This document shows, piece after piece, positions 43,016 through 55,133 of a stretch of 64,000 nucleotides of DNA. The stretch is from positions 5,096,501 to 5,160,500 of the forward strand of contig OY755197.1 of NCBI GenBank assembly GCA_963576735.1, given 5' to 3'. The first letter of the stretch is position 1. Every line of letters begins with the position of its first letter. Under the pieces are notes generated by a model that saw nothing but the letters and a program-made list of their open reading frames with translations, ran no database searches and was not told where the DNA came from. The stretch comes from Bedellia somnulentella (Eukaryota > Arthropoda > Insecta > Lepidoptera > Bedelliidae). The translations under genes were made by a program, and so were the position numbers.

Positions 43016-43327
43016 ATAGAATTCAAGATATATCGTCAAATATATTGATTAACACATGTATATCAAAACTTTCGTTTATTACTGATGTGTTACATCACAG
43101 TGTGTAACACTGATAGTTTTTGGCAAGCCAAGCATTATCGATGAAAACTGGTGGTCCAATAATTGTACCTTAAGTAGTCCTTTAAATTAGACATAGCTAA
43201 TGGCTTAGATTAAATATAAATCAGAGAAGCGCGAGCCAGACTCACTTGTTATGGGTTTTGTAGTAACAAACAGACATAAGATTGTTTTTGATTGAAGATT
43301 GGATTGTTGTATTGTTTGTGTAGATTA

Positions 43328-43535
43328 ACGCATAGTTATCAGTTTCACCATGTTGTTGGACATCTATCTCACATGACTATAATTTATTGACCTCTCCATT
43401 CGAAGGTTGTCTGGAAAAGATCGCTTTTAGTGATAAGACCGCCAATTGTACTTTTGTTATTTATGTGTATTTGTAAATGTTTCTCCATATTTGATGTGCA
43501 ATAAAGAGTTTTTCTATTCTATTATATTCTATAAG
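43328..43535 (+). mobile_element. Retroelement G 3' end
   Basis: Longer copy than at 15151, including GTCTGGAAAAGATCGCTTTT and GATAAGACCGCCAATTGTAC, then GTGCAATAAAGAG and a TTCTATTCTATTA tail. Confidence 0.65.
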
Positions 43536-43828
43536 AGAAGGAATTAAATTTATATTAGGAATTGCAATAGCAAGTGTTATTTATATGAAGAAATTAAAAT
43601 TCTTCTTAGCTTTGCTGTAATTGATAAAGAACTCTTCCTTAAGAACAGCGGATGTTTTCTTATTTATACCAATTTTAGCTAAAAGTTTTTCCTAAAATAT
43701 ACAGAATATATTTTGTTCAGATTTTTCATATTCTGATTTTATTAACTGTAAAAGGTGGAACGCAAATTTCTATCTTTAAAACAATTAATTTGAATTACAA
43801 ATGATTTGAGTAATATTCAATTTCATAA

Positions 43829-43964
43829 TAACATAATAACATAAACGTTCACGCCGAATATCCCCGAAGGGATCTTGAAGAGAAAGAAGACTTTGTCACC
43901 TGGTGTTCAGAGTACCCACGTTTTGCATGGACAGTGTACTCACGTGATAGGGGGCAGGCCTATT
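43829..43964 (-). mobile_element. SINE-1 with internal deletion
   Basis: ACATAAACGTTCACGCCGAA and TATCCCCGAAGGGATC, then after a gap GACTTTGTCACCTGGTGTTC and GATAGGGGGCAGGCCTAT. Confidence 0.75.
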
Positions 43965-44275
43965 ATTCTCTATTAGTCAATTTCATCTTAAAATATTTTT
44001 ACTAATTGTAATTTATGTATGCGTTTTTCATTCAATTTATATATTTGTGTTTAAAATGAAAAGCTACAAAACAACCACAGAAAGTTTAAATTTCAACTGC
44101 CTTGTATCAAAAGGTTCTAATTTCAGTAGTTTAAGGAGAGGTGAACATCCACGGGAAATCTATTGGGTTTCGTATTTTCCGTTCGGCTCCGAAGCCTTAG
44201 AAAATAATGTCTCTATATATAAGCCAAGCTAGTGTATCTCTAGTTTAGAATCTATATTTAAACAGGTGACTTGAC

Positions 44276-44411
44276 GATGTCCGTGGGCGAGTGGATAGGT
44301 GATTAGCTTCTCGGTCTGGAGGTTGCGGGTTCGATCCCCGCTGAGAGCAACATTTATGTGATGAGCATTAATTATTGTTTCTTAGTCTTGGTTGTTATTT
44401 TATGTGTATTA
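44276..44411 (+). mobile_element. SINE-3, first part of split copy
   Basis: Head with CCGTGGGCGAGTGGATAGG (box A) and GGTTCGATCCCC (box B), continuing to TTTTATGTGTATTA. The rest lies at 45396-45500, beyond Helitron D2. Confidence 0.8.
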
Positions 44412-45395
44412 CTAGCGACCCGCCCCGGCTTCGCACGGGTGCAATGCAAAATATACCTACTACAGAATGTCCTTATACACAACATTCACAGCTTTTTTGT
44501 CATTAGCCAATACAAACATGTTTAATTCTTGATATTTTCCTCGCTAGAGAGCTCCGATAAACGCGTGCGATCGCTGCAAATCATAAAGTGCTATAAGGCG
44601 AAGCGCTTTTTTTTTTTTTACCGGAGGGGAAATCCTCATGGATCCGGTATGTCGGACTTTTACCGACTAAAACCCCTCCGGCTCGGTGCTGCTGGCCCTG
44701 CGGCCTATGCGGCGTCACCTTGATGTGTTGTGCCGGGCGGTGAAAAGGAGTGTACCTAAGCTAAGTCGGATAGGTGTACCTAAGCTAAGTCGGATAGGAA
44801 AGGCGAAGCGCGGCCATCGACGCGCTATTTATAGGCACGCGCCGCCCGGCGCAAACAACTACGACCCTGCATTTTAAATTTGTAATATCTTCGGTAATAT
44901 TCACTTAAATTACATGCTGTAAAAAGCATATTGATCTATAATAAATGCACAATTTATTTAAGGTACTTAATTGGATAAGGATTAATGCTGTATTGTTTAA
45001 AATCACTTCGTAAATTACCATTTTTTAGTAAAGAATAAAAATGGTTATGCTGGGTTATCCCTAAGAGATAGACATATACCATCGCGGACTTTTTTGTTGA
45101 ACTTTTTAAGGTGAACAATACTGTAGTACATTATTTTGGTCTATCTCGTAGGGTTCAGCCAGCGTTTGCAATATAAGCGCAAAAAAACGTGCTTATTTAC
45201 GACATCACATTAGAAACCTTTAAATTTATCAGTGTTTCTCTACTATATTATGCATTTATTATACATACAAACCTTCCTTAAGAATCACTCTATCTATTAA
45301 AAAAAACCGCATCAAAATCCGTTGCGTAGTTTTAAAGATCTAAGCATACATACGGACATACAGCGAAAGCGACTTTGTTTTATACTATGTATTGA
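44412..45395 (-). mobile_element. Non-autonomous Helitron D2 inserted in SINE-3
   Basis: CTAG at 44412 is the 3' end on the minus strand and TCAATACATAG at 45395 the 5' start. Removing it rejoins TGTGTATTA with TATAATATTAAA, the sequence found uninterrupted in the SINE-3 at 20347-20577. Insertion between A and T without duplication is thus directly visible. Confidence 0.9.
44607..44799 (-). mobile_element. LINE-C 3' end with 12-bp target duplication
   Basis: A T run, GGGGAAATCCTCATGG, GTATGTCGGACTTTTACCG, GCCCTGCGGCCTATGCGGCG and two TAAGCTAAGTCGGATAGG units. AAGGCGAAGCGC flanks it at 44595-44606 and 44800-44811. Helitron D1 has a shorter LINE-C fragment at the same place. Confidence 0.8.
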
Positions 45396-45500
45396 TATAA
45401 TATTAAATACATATATCGTTGAGTGTCCTCTTGTACAAGTTTAACTCAGTTTGGGGCTAACTTGATCCGTGCCTAATATGTCCGTGCATTTATTTATTTA
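45396..45500 (+). mobile_element. SINE-3, second part of split copy
   Basis: TATAATATTAAATACATATA, TCGTTGAGTGTCC, AACTTGATCCGTGCCTAATA and TGTCCGTGCATTTATTTA match the end of the intact SINE-3. Confidence 0.75.
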
Positions 45501-45595
45501 CTTACGATTTATGCTATTATAGCTTTTTTAAGCAACCATTCTTTATTTTAACAATTAACCACTCTACTACCAAGATAAGCTGAGTTTTTTTTTAT

Positions 45596-45650
45596 TTTGA
45601 AGTTCTGGCTACCCCGTTTTCGGGATTTATTGCCGTGAATACTTGTGCAA
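45596..45650 (+). mobile_element. Family-A tail fragment
   Basis: GAAGTTCTGGCTACCCCGTT, then GGGATTTATTGCCGTGAATA. Confidence 0.6.
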
Positions 45651-47156
45651 GTTTCTTGAACTACTTGAAAGTTTTTTTTTGGGTCAAGATTATAAATACT
45701 TAATGTGAATTCAAGTTCAATTTCATATAAAAAGTGTAACCATTTGACCATAGCAACTAAAACGTATGTCTTATCTTTTGAACAAACGTTATTTGATCTG
45801 ATATTATGGGCTAATAAAACTTACACTACTGAATTCCATACCCCATAATTTCTGCACTGTTTGAGTTTTACGCGATTTATATGCAATCTCTTTAGATCTC
45901 TACCACGATCGGTCCTGGGCTGCCCTCATCCATAAGGTTCCCACGACCGACACTAAGTCGTTGGTCCTTCCTTGTGGGAAGCCTATGGAAATTTTGGGTT
46001 TTCATCTTATAAAACAACTAGCGATTCAATGTTAAAAAACAGTAGGGTGTTGTTAGTGCGGCTGAGTATGCAGAGATATAGATTCAATATTATTTTGAAA
46101 CGAATCTTTGAAGAGTATTATATTATTTTCCATTGAACATCATTGTTTAAAGAAGACACGTGTAGGTCGTACGTGCTAATTTGCTAAAAATAAATTATAA
46201 AGTGTTTGTTAAATTATTTAACAATTTTGCATGACAACAAAAGTTTCTATAAATATTTTCAATGCTTCTTAAAATAAACGCTGTGTCTGACGCAATTTGA
46301 TACTTCAACACTTATTACTACTCACTACCTACTTCATATGCCTAATCAGATAATTGATTTGTAGTTTAGACCTAAAATGGATCCTTCACTACCATAGTTC
46401 TTTATAGTGTGTTTTAAAAGTTTACTACAATCTCTTCACCTTTAAAAGGCATGTACCTTCATCGTAAGCATCATTATCATCCCATAACCGTATGGTATAT
46501 TTCAATACCGCAATTATCTGCTGCCCCAGACTAACGACCGCTACCGCTCCACTAATAAATTAGTGCATGCAACTAATCCGTATTTACCTATTGACCTTGC
46601 AAGGAATTCTTTAAAAAAATCTTATACTTTCACCTTAGAAACCAACATTTCTTATGATTAAAGCAATTAAAGGTCTAATGAAATATAAAACGCAACGTTG
46701 TGACGTCACACCTGGGGGTGTGGTGATTGGCATGTGTTGGACGGCGGCCATGACAGTGCACGTGAGCGCGGGAAACTAACGACGCCATCTTGTATTTCCT
46801 ATTATGCGATTGCATGAATTGCTTGTGATTATGATTTATTGAGTGCAATTTTTCATTCTTCGTGTCATTTTCATTTGTGTGACTACTTTTCGAGATATCG
46901 AGCGTATAATCTTGAATTGGTAGTACCTAGACATAATGGATCTTGCCGGCTTGATTGAAGTGGAATCTATAATAATTATACCAGTACAATTATTGTACAA
47001 GTGATTTTATTGTATTGACGATCTAGGCGAATTGGCAGTATGTCAAAGCATACTGCTACATTATTATGTAATTTATGTATGGCATATTTTAGTTGCAAAT
47101 AATCGTATAGGTTACAAGAAGTGGAACTTCTTTGGGAATCTAAAACTACTCGTTCA
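45651..47156. other. Non-coding stretch with GC-richer island
   Basis: At 46697-46800 are GTGACGTCAC, GTGATTGGCATG (inverse CCAAT), GGCGGCCATGACAG and GACGCCATCTTG (a YY1/Pho-like GCCATCTT). This looks like a housekeeping promoter of a plus-strand transcript, but no exon can be tied to it. It may be an alternative start for the gene at 52490. Confidence 0.35.
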
Positions 47157-47463
47157 GTTTTTAACCGACTTAAAAAAAAAGGAGTGTTCTCAATTCGACC
47201 GTATATTACATTTTTTAATGTTGGTTCGCCGATTACTTCGCTATTTATGAACCGATGAACCGACTCACAAATTAATTTAAGAGAATTTTAAGATTTAGGT
47301 AGGTTGAACTGACGCGTGTGGAATAAAGAAATTCCTAAGGTGTTAATCACAGTACTCATATATAATTTAAAAACTTATTTCTTACTTTTTAGTACTTGAT
47401 TGTTTATTTTCAGTTCGTTTTTCAACTATGAAGTCGGTTTTCTTTTTGTTAAAAAATATTTAA
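47157..47463. mobile_element. AACCGACTT-ended repeat
   Basis: Left end TTTTTAACCGACTTAAAAAA, right end GAAGTCGGTTTTCTTTTTGT. The element resembles the pieces at 62672-62840 (AACCGACTTCAAAAAAAGGA). I know this as a common lepidopteran repeat with inverted ends. Confidence 0.55.
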
Positions 47464-47562
47464 TAGCCAAACAAATGTTAGGTGTGATAATAAGTTCACA
47501 TAGTGGAATTCTTGTAAAAGATTTTCAATCAATTACTCCACAATCCCAAAAGTTTCTAAGAC

Positions 47563-47790
47563 GTTTTTTTTTGTATATTGGAGGGGAAATCCTCATAGGA
47601 TCCCCCGCCACTCGAGAGAGCGACGGGGGTATGTCGGACTTTTACCGACTAAAACCCCCCGATTCGGTGCTGCTGGCCCTGCGGCCTATGCGGCGTCACC
47701 TGGACTGATGTGCCGGGCGGCTGAAAGCCGCCCTGGCGCGGCAAAGGAGTGTGCCTAAGCTAAGTCGGATAGGAGCTAAGTCGGATAGGG
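47563..47790 (-). mobile_element. LINE-C 3' end
   Basis: A T run, GGAGGGGAAATCCTCATAGG, GAGCGACGGGGGTATGTCGG, GCGGCCTATGCGGCGTCACC, CGGCTGAAAGCCGCC and two TAAGTCGGATAGG words. Confidence 0.7.
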
Positions 47791-50231
47791 CGATACTCTA
47801 AGACTCTCTTCTAAGACGATACTCAACACGGAAAGAAAGGTGTCAGTTGCATATTGCCAGTTCGTTTCAAGTAATATACATAAGTTCCTTAAGGGGAGGC
47901 ACTAGGTAGATCCTTTCCCACATTCACTTTTATTCTTTATACATCATAATTCAGGCGACATATAGTAAAAAAATATGTTGATCTCGTATGTCCAGTGGAA
48001 AATCACCACGTTAGCGCAGCGTGCTCGCACAATAGGTTGTTTGTGTTGTGATTTATACCAGCGACCACTTCCTATGTTGCTGTGCAAAGATCGTCCTCAC
48101 TTGGCCTCATTCTGGACACATTTTGTCCTTCGACAGAATTGGAATATTAGATCTAATGCTGCTACCATGTTCGTCTTTAGCTGGTTTTTGATTTATATAG
48201 GTTATCCCTTAGAATTAACTAAGCTATAGCTTAGTATAAAAGAGGCTTTGAAAAAAACGTTTCGTTTTTTTTAAATGTACACCAAAATGTTGTTTCTATA
48301 TAATACATAATTATAATGTAGTACTGTTCAATAACCTTCCAATTTTATTAGAATTTCTGAACCATGCTTTTCTCAACCGCTAACAACTTTTTATAAATTA
48401 CAGATATGGTTATAATAGGATTTAAATAGACTAAAAGTGTAGACACCTGCATATATATTTTGCCAAAAAAATTACAGTGAAATGAGTGATCGTCTCAAAG
48501 AGCGTGCAAAAATTGAGCACTACTAATGATTTGCGCAAACGCAGCTGTGACCCACAACTGGCTATATCCGGTGCTGGACAATTCGACAATTCTGTCACCT
48601 TGCAACATTGTTACATCATAAATGTAACAAACAAACTTACAAGTAATACGTTGAATGGCGTATGTAGGGTTTGTAAAACAAGTTTGAGCTTAGTAGGCAA
48701 TTATTACGAACCAGAAATCAGAATACGCTTAGAATGCAAATAAGATAAAATATTTCACAGTTGTGCCGCCGTGCAGCGTTAGCCTAATGAAACTATTTAA
48801 TGAGCCTGATGAAACGTTTGAGTTGAGAGTGTGCCTTTAGTAAGCGTAGTACGAGATGCTACATGTTGATCAAAGTTTCCGGGTGCGATTCCAACAGAAA
48901 TACGCCAGGTTAATGTTATTTTAAAAAACCATTAAAATTGATTCATTTACCTCGTCTCGCTTAGCATCGTGATGAAGCAAGTTACATCAAGCTATTCTAA
49001 TAATTCTTTAAACACATGTTATCCTCGCTCATACATTCTTTTGGAATCGCACCCTTCAAGTCTTAGAATTCCGTCACATATTTTTGACTCAACGAATTTG
49101 GTACACTTAGTAAAAATTCCTTGAGTTTTAATGCTATTGTTCCGGCAATAAGATGAGCTTAGGTCATTGATCAAGAGCGGAATCTTTTTATTACTACATA
49201 CAATTGATATTTCTGGTTATAAAAGCTGGCTATATTGAGCAAGACCTCGTTTAAACTTCCAGAAGGTACGAACATCCGTATTGGCTATTTTTAGCTGGTT
49301 CCTGTAGGAATCCCGTCAAGGTTAGGTTTTATAATACCGAGGTTGGCCTGTAATCATTCAATTCCTGCATTCAATTGTCAATTTTGTTTTCGCCTGCGGT
49401 TTACTGGTGTTTTGAATTTTGGTTGTAAGCCTCACGTCTATGATTTTGAGAATACTTGTCATAGAAACCATTGTGAGGTATCCCGAATAATGGTAGAGTT
49501 TTTGCGTAATTGCTCACGTCGTCGGTAATCTATATAATCTATTTTTATGTAAATAAATTCTGATCTACTGAATATCCCGTAGGTATTCTTTGCGGAAATT
49601 TCCACATGACTTTGACTAGCGTGTTTAAATTTATCCTCCAAAAAAGTAAGATAAATTAGTAGAATATCGGATATATTGCTATTTTTTTGTATGTAAGTTT
49701 ATCTTCAATCTATTTACGCTAGGTAGTTTCACTGCATCCTTACCTCTTCCAAAAACTAACTTTGATCAAGATACTATAGTAAATAATGAAACAGCTGAAT
49801 TTTTTTATTTCATTATTGTTTTAAACTTTGCCACCAATTAAATACAAACTGTTTCGATCGCTAATTATGCTGATAATCTTTGCACTCTTGATAACAGAAA
49901 GGTGCGGCTATATTAATTACGATACAATGTTATTGCTCTGTTATCTAACAGTTGAAAGGTTGTTTAAACTGTGATAACCTTTATAACTAAATATTTACGA
50001 TAGTAATTAATGGAACTTAACTTTATGGCTTCCGCTCTGTGTCGATGTAGAAAAGCACTTCCTTGTGATTTCCCGTGGGACTACGAAGGCTTTCTTCAGA
50101 TTTAAGTGTACCACCTTCATACAACCTTGTACTGATTTTCATCATACTACTTCCAAAAGGAGTCGAAAAACCGTGGATTTCGAAGCGCGTATTACTGTAT
50201 TAATGAATTATAAATACCTTATGGGGTTTGT
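47791..50231. other. Long non-coding stretch
   Basis: Frames of 60-85 codons occur on both strands, but none has a signal peptide, domain or splice context that I can support. It lies within the presumed 16-kb intron. Confidence 0.4.
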
Positions 50232-50417
50232 AATTCTGAAACTCTGGCCTTTTTGGGATTCATAGTTGTGAGACCTGTGAGTATATGTTTGTATGTATAC
50301 ATACATACATATGCTCACGGCCATAAATCCTAAAAAGGGGTAGCCAGAGCATTAGAGCTACAAACTTCTCAGCCACTTTCGGAAGTTGATAGGGGACAAG
50401 ATGGTGGAAATAAATTT
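50232..50417. mobile_element. Two family-A tail fragments, tails facing
   Basis: 50232-50298 (plus) ends GTGAGTATATGTTTGTATGT. 50299-50417 (minus) begins with the CATA run and ends GACAAGATGGTGGAAATAAA. Confidence 0.65.
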
Positions 50418-51256
50418 GCAATCTATTCTAACATTAAATTTAAAAAAAAATATATTCATTCCCTTTTTTTCATTGATCTAAAAAACCAAGTACAAAATTA
50501 GGAAAGTAACAATACAACAATATTGATGACATATGTTTCTTTTGCACTCTACTTGATGTAGATACTGTATGGTCGTTAATACATAGTTAAATATTTTATC
50601 TTAGACCTATGATTGTAGACACAAGAACAAAAAATACATTAAAAAATTAAACACTAAAAATTTAAATATAAATCAGACAACAAGACACAAAAAAGGAGAC
50701 AAAAAACTCAAAAAAAATATTTCATTATCAATTTATTTTGCCTTCGTATTCAGCCGTGCAACACTCATTAATGCTATCATTAAATATATCTAAAAGAGAT
50801 CGAACTGAGTTGGTTGACGAACACATGCGATAAATAGGGGAATGAGTTCCTAGGTTGGTTCTTACTGACGGAAGACGGAAGATGTTCCTTTTATTTATTA
50901 TATTATTTTTAAGATTTTAATTTAAAAATCCCTTCAAAATAACGTTATTAGTAAACTTTGTCTAAATTCCCAACCCACGTGTAAAAACCCGAAACATTTA
51001 ACTGCGCCACAGACCTCGTTCCCACTTCCTCTGCCTACACTTTTGAAGATCAAGGTCACTTATTAGCTCCCCCATTCAAATGCGCAAATCTATCGTCCTG
51101 TGTGCTAAATTTAATATGGATTGGCCAATTGGCTTGTTTGTTGACAGTGCGTGATTAATGTGGGGTACTGCTTGTCACGTTGGCCTGTCATGTGTGTAAC
51201 TTCAAGGTGAAACGACGGAAACGTTGTGGCACTGGCCTGGCACTCAACTTTGGTTG
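50418..51256. other. Non-coding stretch
   Basis: AT-rich to about 50960, then less AT-rich. No gene recognised. Confidence 0.4.
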
Positions 51257-51263
51257 TTTATGG

Positions 51264-51300
51264 TATATATACCTATCCAAGTAGACATCAGGAGTCATTA
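51264..51300 (+). promoter_or_regulatory. Possible TATA promoter
   Basis: TATATATA at 51264-51271 is followed by an initiator-like TCATTA with A at 51297, some 33 bases from the TATA start. Spacing is slightly long. It could serve the exon at 52490. Confidence 0.25.
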
Positions 51301-51356
51301 GCCCAAGTTTTGGTTCATTTGAATGTTAAAGACAAAATTCATTAAAACAGTTATGG

Positions 51357-51852
51357 AATTCGGTATGCAAAGTTTTTTTTTGGTATTTATTAAATATTTT
51401 TATTCGATAGTAAACACGAAAATAAAACACTAACTTGAATATTTTCCATTTAAAATGAGTAATTGTAAAGTTATGATTTTTTAAAGATTGTTCAAATTTT
51501 GTACTTAATGACGTCATCGATTGATAAAATCACGTAGCGACATGCAAATGAAGCGAAATGTTTTATAAAAATGTTGCTAATTGCAAAACATATCAAGAAT
51601 TTGTGATGTCAAATGAAATTATTACGATATTATACTAAACAAACCTATGATTTTCGATATTTTATTGTTAAACTGCAAAACCGTATGTCTTTGAAACAAC
51701 ATCGAAGGTCAACGCTGTTACAGTTTTACGATAAAATAACAGCCATCTTAGCTTCAATTGATATAATTTCAAGAAAATATTGTTTATAACCATAATAACT
51801 CGAAATGGTTTTGTAATCAGCATCACTTTAGTAAAACTTTGCATACCGAATT
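51357..51852. mobile_element. TIR element, about 496 bp
   Basis: AATTCGGTATGCAAAGTTTT at the left and its reverse at 51833-51852. No coding frame of weight. The target duplication is unclear because the flanks are ambiguous (GAATT around both ends). Confidence 0.6.
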
Positions 51853-52239
51853 AAGAATGTAATTTGTAGTTGAATCGAGGAAAAATCTTATGGGATGCTT
51901 AGATTCATATACCTTATGGGATGTTTATTGTTCCGAAAAACTACTAAAACATTCTAGCTGCTTTCAACTAACAATGGCAACCTGGCAATCAATGCATAAT
52001 CCTTGTATTATCTTTATATATTATATCTGTAAGCCTCTTTCTTGCCCGGAAACCTGTGACGCGATGAGTTAAGCTAGAAATTTGGTTCAGGTATCGTTTT
52101 GTACAGTTCGCGGCCGTAGTGTGCACAAAATTCAGACATCGGATGTAACTGGATGAAGTTAATTGTTACAGAATTTCAAAGTTTCGATTTTGGCCCATGG
52201 ATAGACTTAGCTTGAGTGACATAAGCGCGCGCAAACTTT

Positions 52240-52400
52240 AGTCGATCAGAGATGCGCTGTGATTGGTCGATTTTTTTTCAAACCGGCCAATCAGAAAAAA
52301 TCTTTAGAAATTCAAAAGAGCTGCGCTGTGATTGGTCAGAAAATTTCAAAATAAACTCATTTTATAGGACGCGACGTAGTTACTACGTAGTTACCCACTA
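52240..52400 (+). promoter_or_regulatory. CCAAT-box cluster
   Basis: GCGCTGTGATTGGTC occurs twice (about 52253 and 52323), with CCGGCCAATCAGA between them, giving three CCAAT cores within 80 bases. ACGTAGTTACTACGTAGTTAC follows. It lies 90-250 bases upstream of the exon with the signal peptide, so it may be a proximal promoter. Confidence 0.4.
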
Positions 52401-52489
52401 GTTTTTATATAATATCTATAATAATAATAAGTCGATTGAAATTACGATAACCCTTCTAACTCGTTTATTTTTTGTTACAGGCATGTGTC

Positions 52490-52872
52490 GGGCACGTTTA
52501 GTGTTGAAACTCGGACCTTTCAGGAGAAGCTATAACACCGAAAATGTTTAGGTGCAAACTAAGAAAGACTGCGTTCAAAATCCTAAAAAAATTCTTGGAC
52601 ACATAAAACTGTACCAGTACCAATAACCAAAAAAAAACAGTTATTTTTTACGTAAAAATAATAATCGTTAAGTTTAAATATTGTTCCTTTTATTTATTAT
52701 ATTATTTTTAAGATTATAATTCAAAAGTGATATCAATAGTGCTGTGCCATTTTACTTTGTTAGTGATGGGTAACAAATCGATAATGTGGTCGATATTGTC
52801 GAGTGTTTTCGTCTTGACGATGGTGGCGCCTCTGGCGGCCGACCGGAGTAAACTACCTCCTACGTGTGATAG
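52490..52872 (+). CDS. First coding exon of a secreted protein, trehalase-like start
   Basis: TTTTTTGTTACAG at 52477-52489 is a good acceptor. The ATG is at 52766 and the donor GATAG|GTGAGTGT at 52873, leaving phase 2. The 35 codons read MGNKSIMWSILSSVFVLTMV, APLAADRSKLPPTCD. The first 25 residues form a typical signal peptide with cleavage near APLAA|DR. The mature start LPPTCD, whose next codon begins AG and so could be Ser, matches what I know of the N-terminus of secreted and membrane insect trehalases (LPP(S/T)CDS). Trehalase splits haemolymph trehalose into glucose. Only one exon is visible; the rest would be beyond 64000 or in exons I missed. The call rests on a short motif. Confidence 0.5.
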
Positions 52873-53693
52873 GTGAGTGTGTTTTTTGCTTATATTTATG
52901 TTAGAGAAATTAGACGTTTGAAATTGGATTATCCATGGGCTTGTCAAAAAAACTGCGATACGAAGCGAATTTCCTTATTATGAGCTACTTTGCGACATCG
53001 CATCGCACTGTTTAGCAATTTTGTGTTTAGCAATACCCTAGTCTCATCCATACCATACTACCACAAAGTTATGATATGAGACAATCTGGTAAATGAAAAA
53101 AAATAATTACTTGCGGTGCAGATATCACGGCGGTTGATTTGAGACGATACGAATTACTTTAGAATTTACTACATTATTTACTAGCAGCATGAAACAATAG
53201 TTTGTGGCTGACTTTAGACAGATAAGACATAAGTCAATCCTTAGAATCTCAGTCAACACGTCACATGCTCTCTCCGATTATAAACGACGTAAATTGACAC
53301 TATAAAAATGTTAATCTTTATAGCCTCAATCAAAGTTTGAAGCGGATGTGCAGCCGTTTTGTGTGACCTTGCCATCTGTCAACGTGATTTCATTCGCTTT
53401 TATACGCGATAGGTTCTAGCATAAAATATATGTGCAATAACTAGAATGCTATTATAAACAGTGGAGTAATAAATATATTTCAGTATTTATGATATACCTG
53501 AATAGACATCTACAACTAGACATACTTGAAATGTAAATTACTTAAGAGCAATTGCCAAAATTAAACTGGTTCAAGCGTTCCTTTTTAAGTTCCTCTGTGG
53601 TAAATACTTAAACTATCTGCACAACTCCTCATATATACTCTAAAACGTACACATAAAAGTAGAGCCAAATATAATTGTTACATACATAGCATA
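52873..53693. other. Intron sequence
   Basis: Follows the donor at 52873. Nothing recognised. Confidence 0.4.
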
Positions 53694-53937
53694 GCATGTA
53701 GTGCCGGCTTAGAATGTCGCTACCCCTTTCTACCCACGGGTGTCGTAAGAGGCGACCAAGGGTATTGGGGCTTTTTATTGGATTTTAGGGCGATGCGGTT
53801 GGAGACCCATCACCAAAAACCTTTATTTCACCATCTTTTCCCCACTCAACTTCCAAAAGTGGCTGAGGAATTTATAATTCCTTAGCTCTGGCTACCCCTT
53901 CTAGGGAAATATAGCCGTGAGTATATTATGTATGTAT
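53694..53937 (+). mobile_element. Family-A retroposon, full length
   Basis: GTAGTGCCGGCTTAGAATGT through GGGCGATGCGGTTGGAGACC to AGCCGTGAGTATATTATGTA. Confidence 0.85.
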
Positions 53938-54255
53938 AACATATATACAAATACTCACACCATTACATCCAACTGGGATAGGTACAATCAATCGCTACTT
54001 TATTCGACCTTGCAAACCTCTCTGGCTTGATTCAAATTCATTATTTTCATACATACTCCTTTATTCTTCAGACTTGGGACGCTTGCCTTTTTGAATAAAT
54101 GATTTATTTAATAAATGTCTCCTTCGTGGTCGTCCTCTACTGACTTTACTATCCACAACCATTGTAACATTCAGTTTTCTATCTTCATTTCCACATCGCC
54201 TTACACATTACACTTTTTACGAATTATACCATTTCGCGCTTCTTCACGAACCATT
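53938..54255 (-). mobile_element. LINE-B 3' region
   Basis: CAAATACTCACACCATTACA, GGTACAATCAATCGCTACTT, GCAAACCTCTCTGGCTTGA and GACTTGGGACGCTTGCCTTT are the reverse of the LINE-B end. TTCGTGGTCGTCCTCTACTG continues it towards the RT. Confidence 0.6.
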
Positions 54256-55133
54256 TTTTTTTTGACAAATAATAGTTCAGAAAATTGGCTTTACTAGAAA
54301 TACTTTCAATAATAAACGTGGCAACCCTGATATGTTCAAACAAAGAGTAGAAATGAATGATCGCAGATTACTTCGCACGCAATCACCGTTTTTACGCCAA
54401 CAAATTTAAACGTTAGTATACGAGAGTAGTTTCATAGAATCGTAGGCATTGTGCTGATTTTATACTTCGATATCTGTTTTATGATCTAATATCACATTCT
54501 ATTATTGTAGGTTGTTTTAATTAATACGTTTTATAAGATTTTATGGTTTTGTACCAAAAAGGTAAAACGGGACCCTATTGCTAAAACTTCGCTTTCTGTC
54601 ATTCTGTCACTAAGCTGTATATCATGAACCGTGATGAAACAAGGAACTCCTATACAACAATCGTATATTTTTTAATTGTAAAATGAAACTAGTATAAGAG
54701 GTAAGCTCTTTATAATGGACATGTTGTTTTGCCATTTTAATAATTCGATAATAATAGATAATGGTGCAAAACCCTTCGAGCGCGAAGCAAAACAAACGCA
54801 AACCATTTGGCTGGTTTTTATTTATAAATACTTCTCTACAAGTTATTTGTTTCTACAATTATCTACCGTTTATTTTTCTAACATGTCACTATCTTGCCAA
54901 TCCGGAAGCAATTGTATTCGATACGTTAAATCGTAAACGTTATCGCAGCTTTATCGATAAAGATTTATTTTTAACGATATCTTCAACATTCACGTGTGCA
55001 GTTTGTTAAAATCTCAATATGTTACGTTACTGTACTGATAAAATTGAGATATTTTCGTTTATATTTAATTACATATACATATTTTATTCAAACTCTTAGT
55101 TTTAAATTTCAATTCGACGCCAATGAAACAATT
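54256..55133. other. Non-coding stretch
   Basis: Two overlapping frames of 73 and 82 codons near 54715-55009 lack any recognisable feature. I treat them as chance. Confidence 0.4.

Noticed and set aside
52714..52947. 77-codon minus-strand frame
   Set aside because: Antisense shadow of the signal-peptide exon, which has canonical splice sites on the plus strand.
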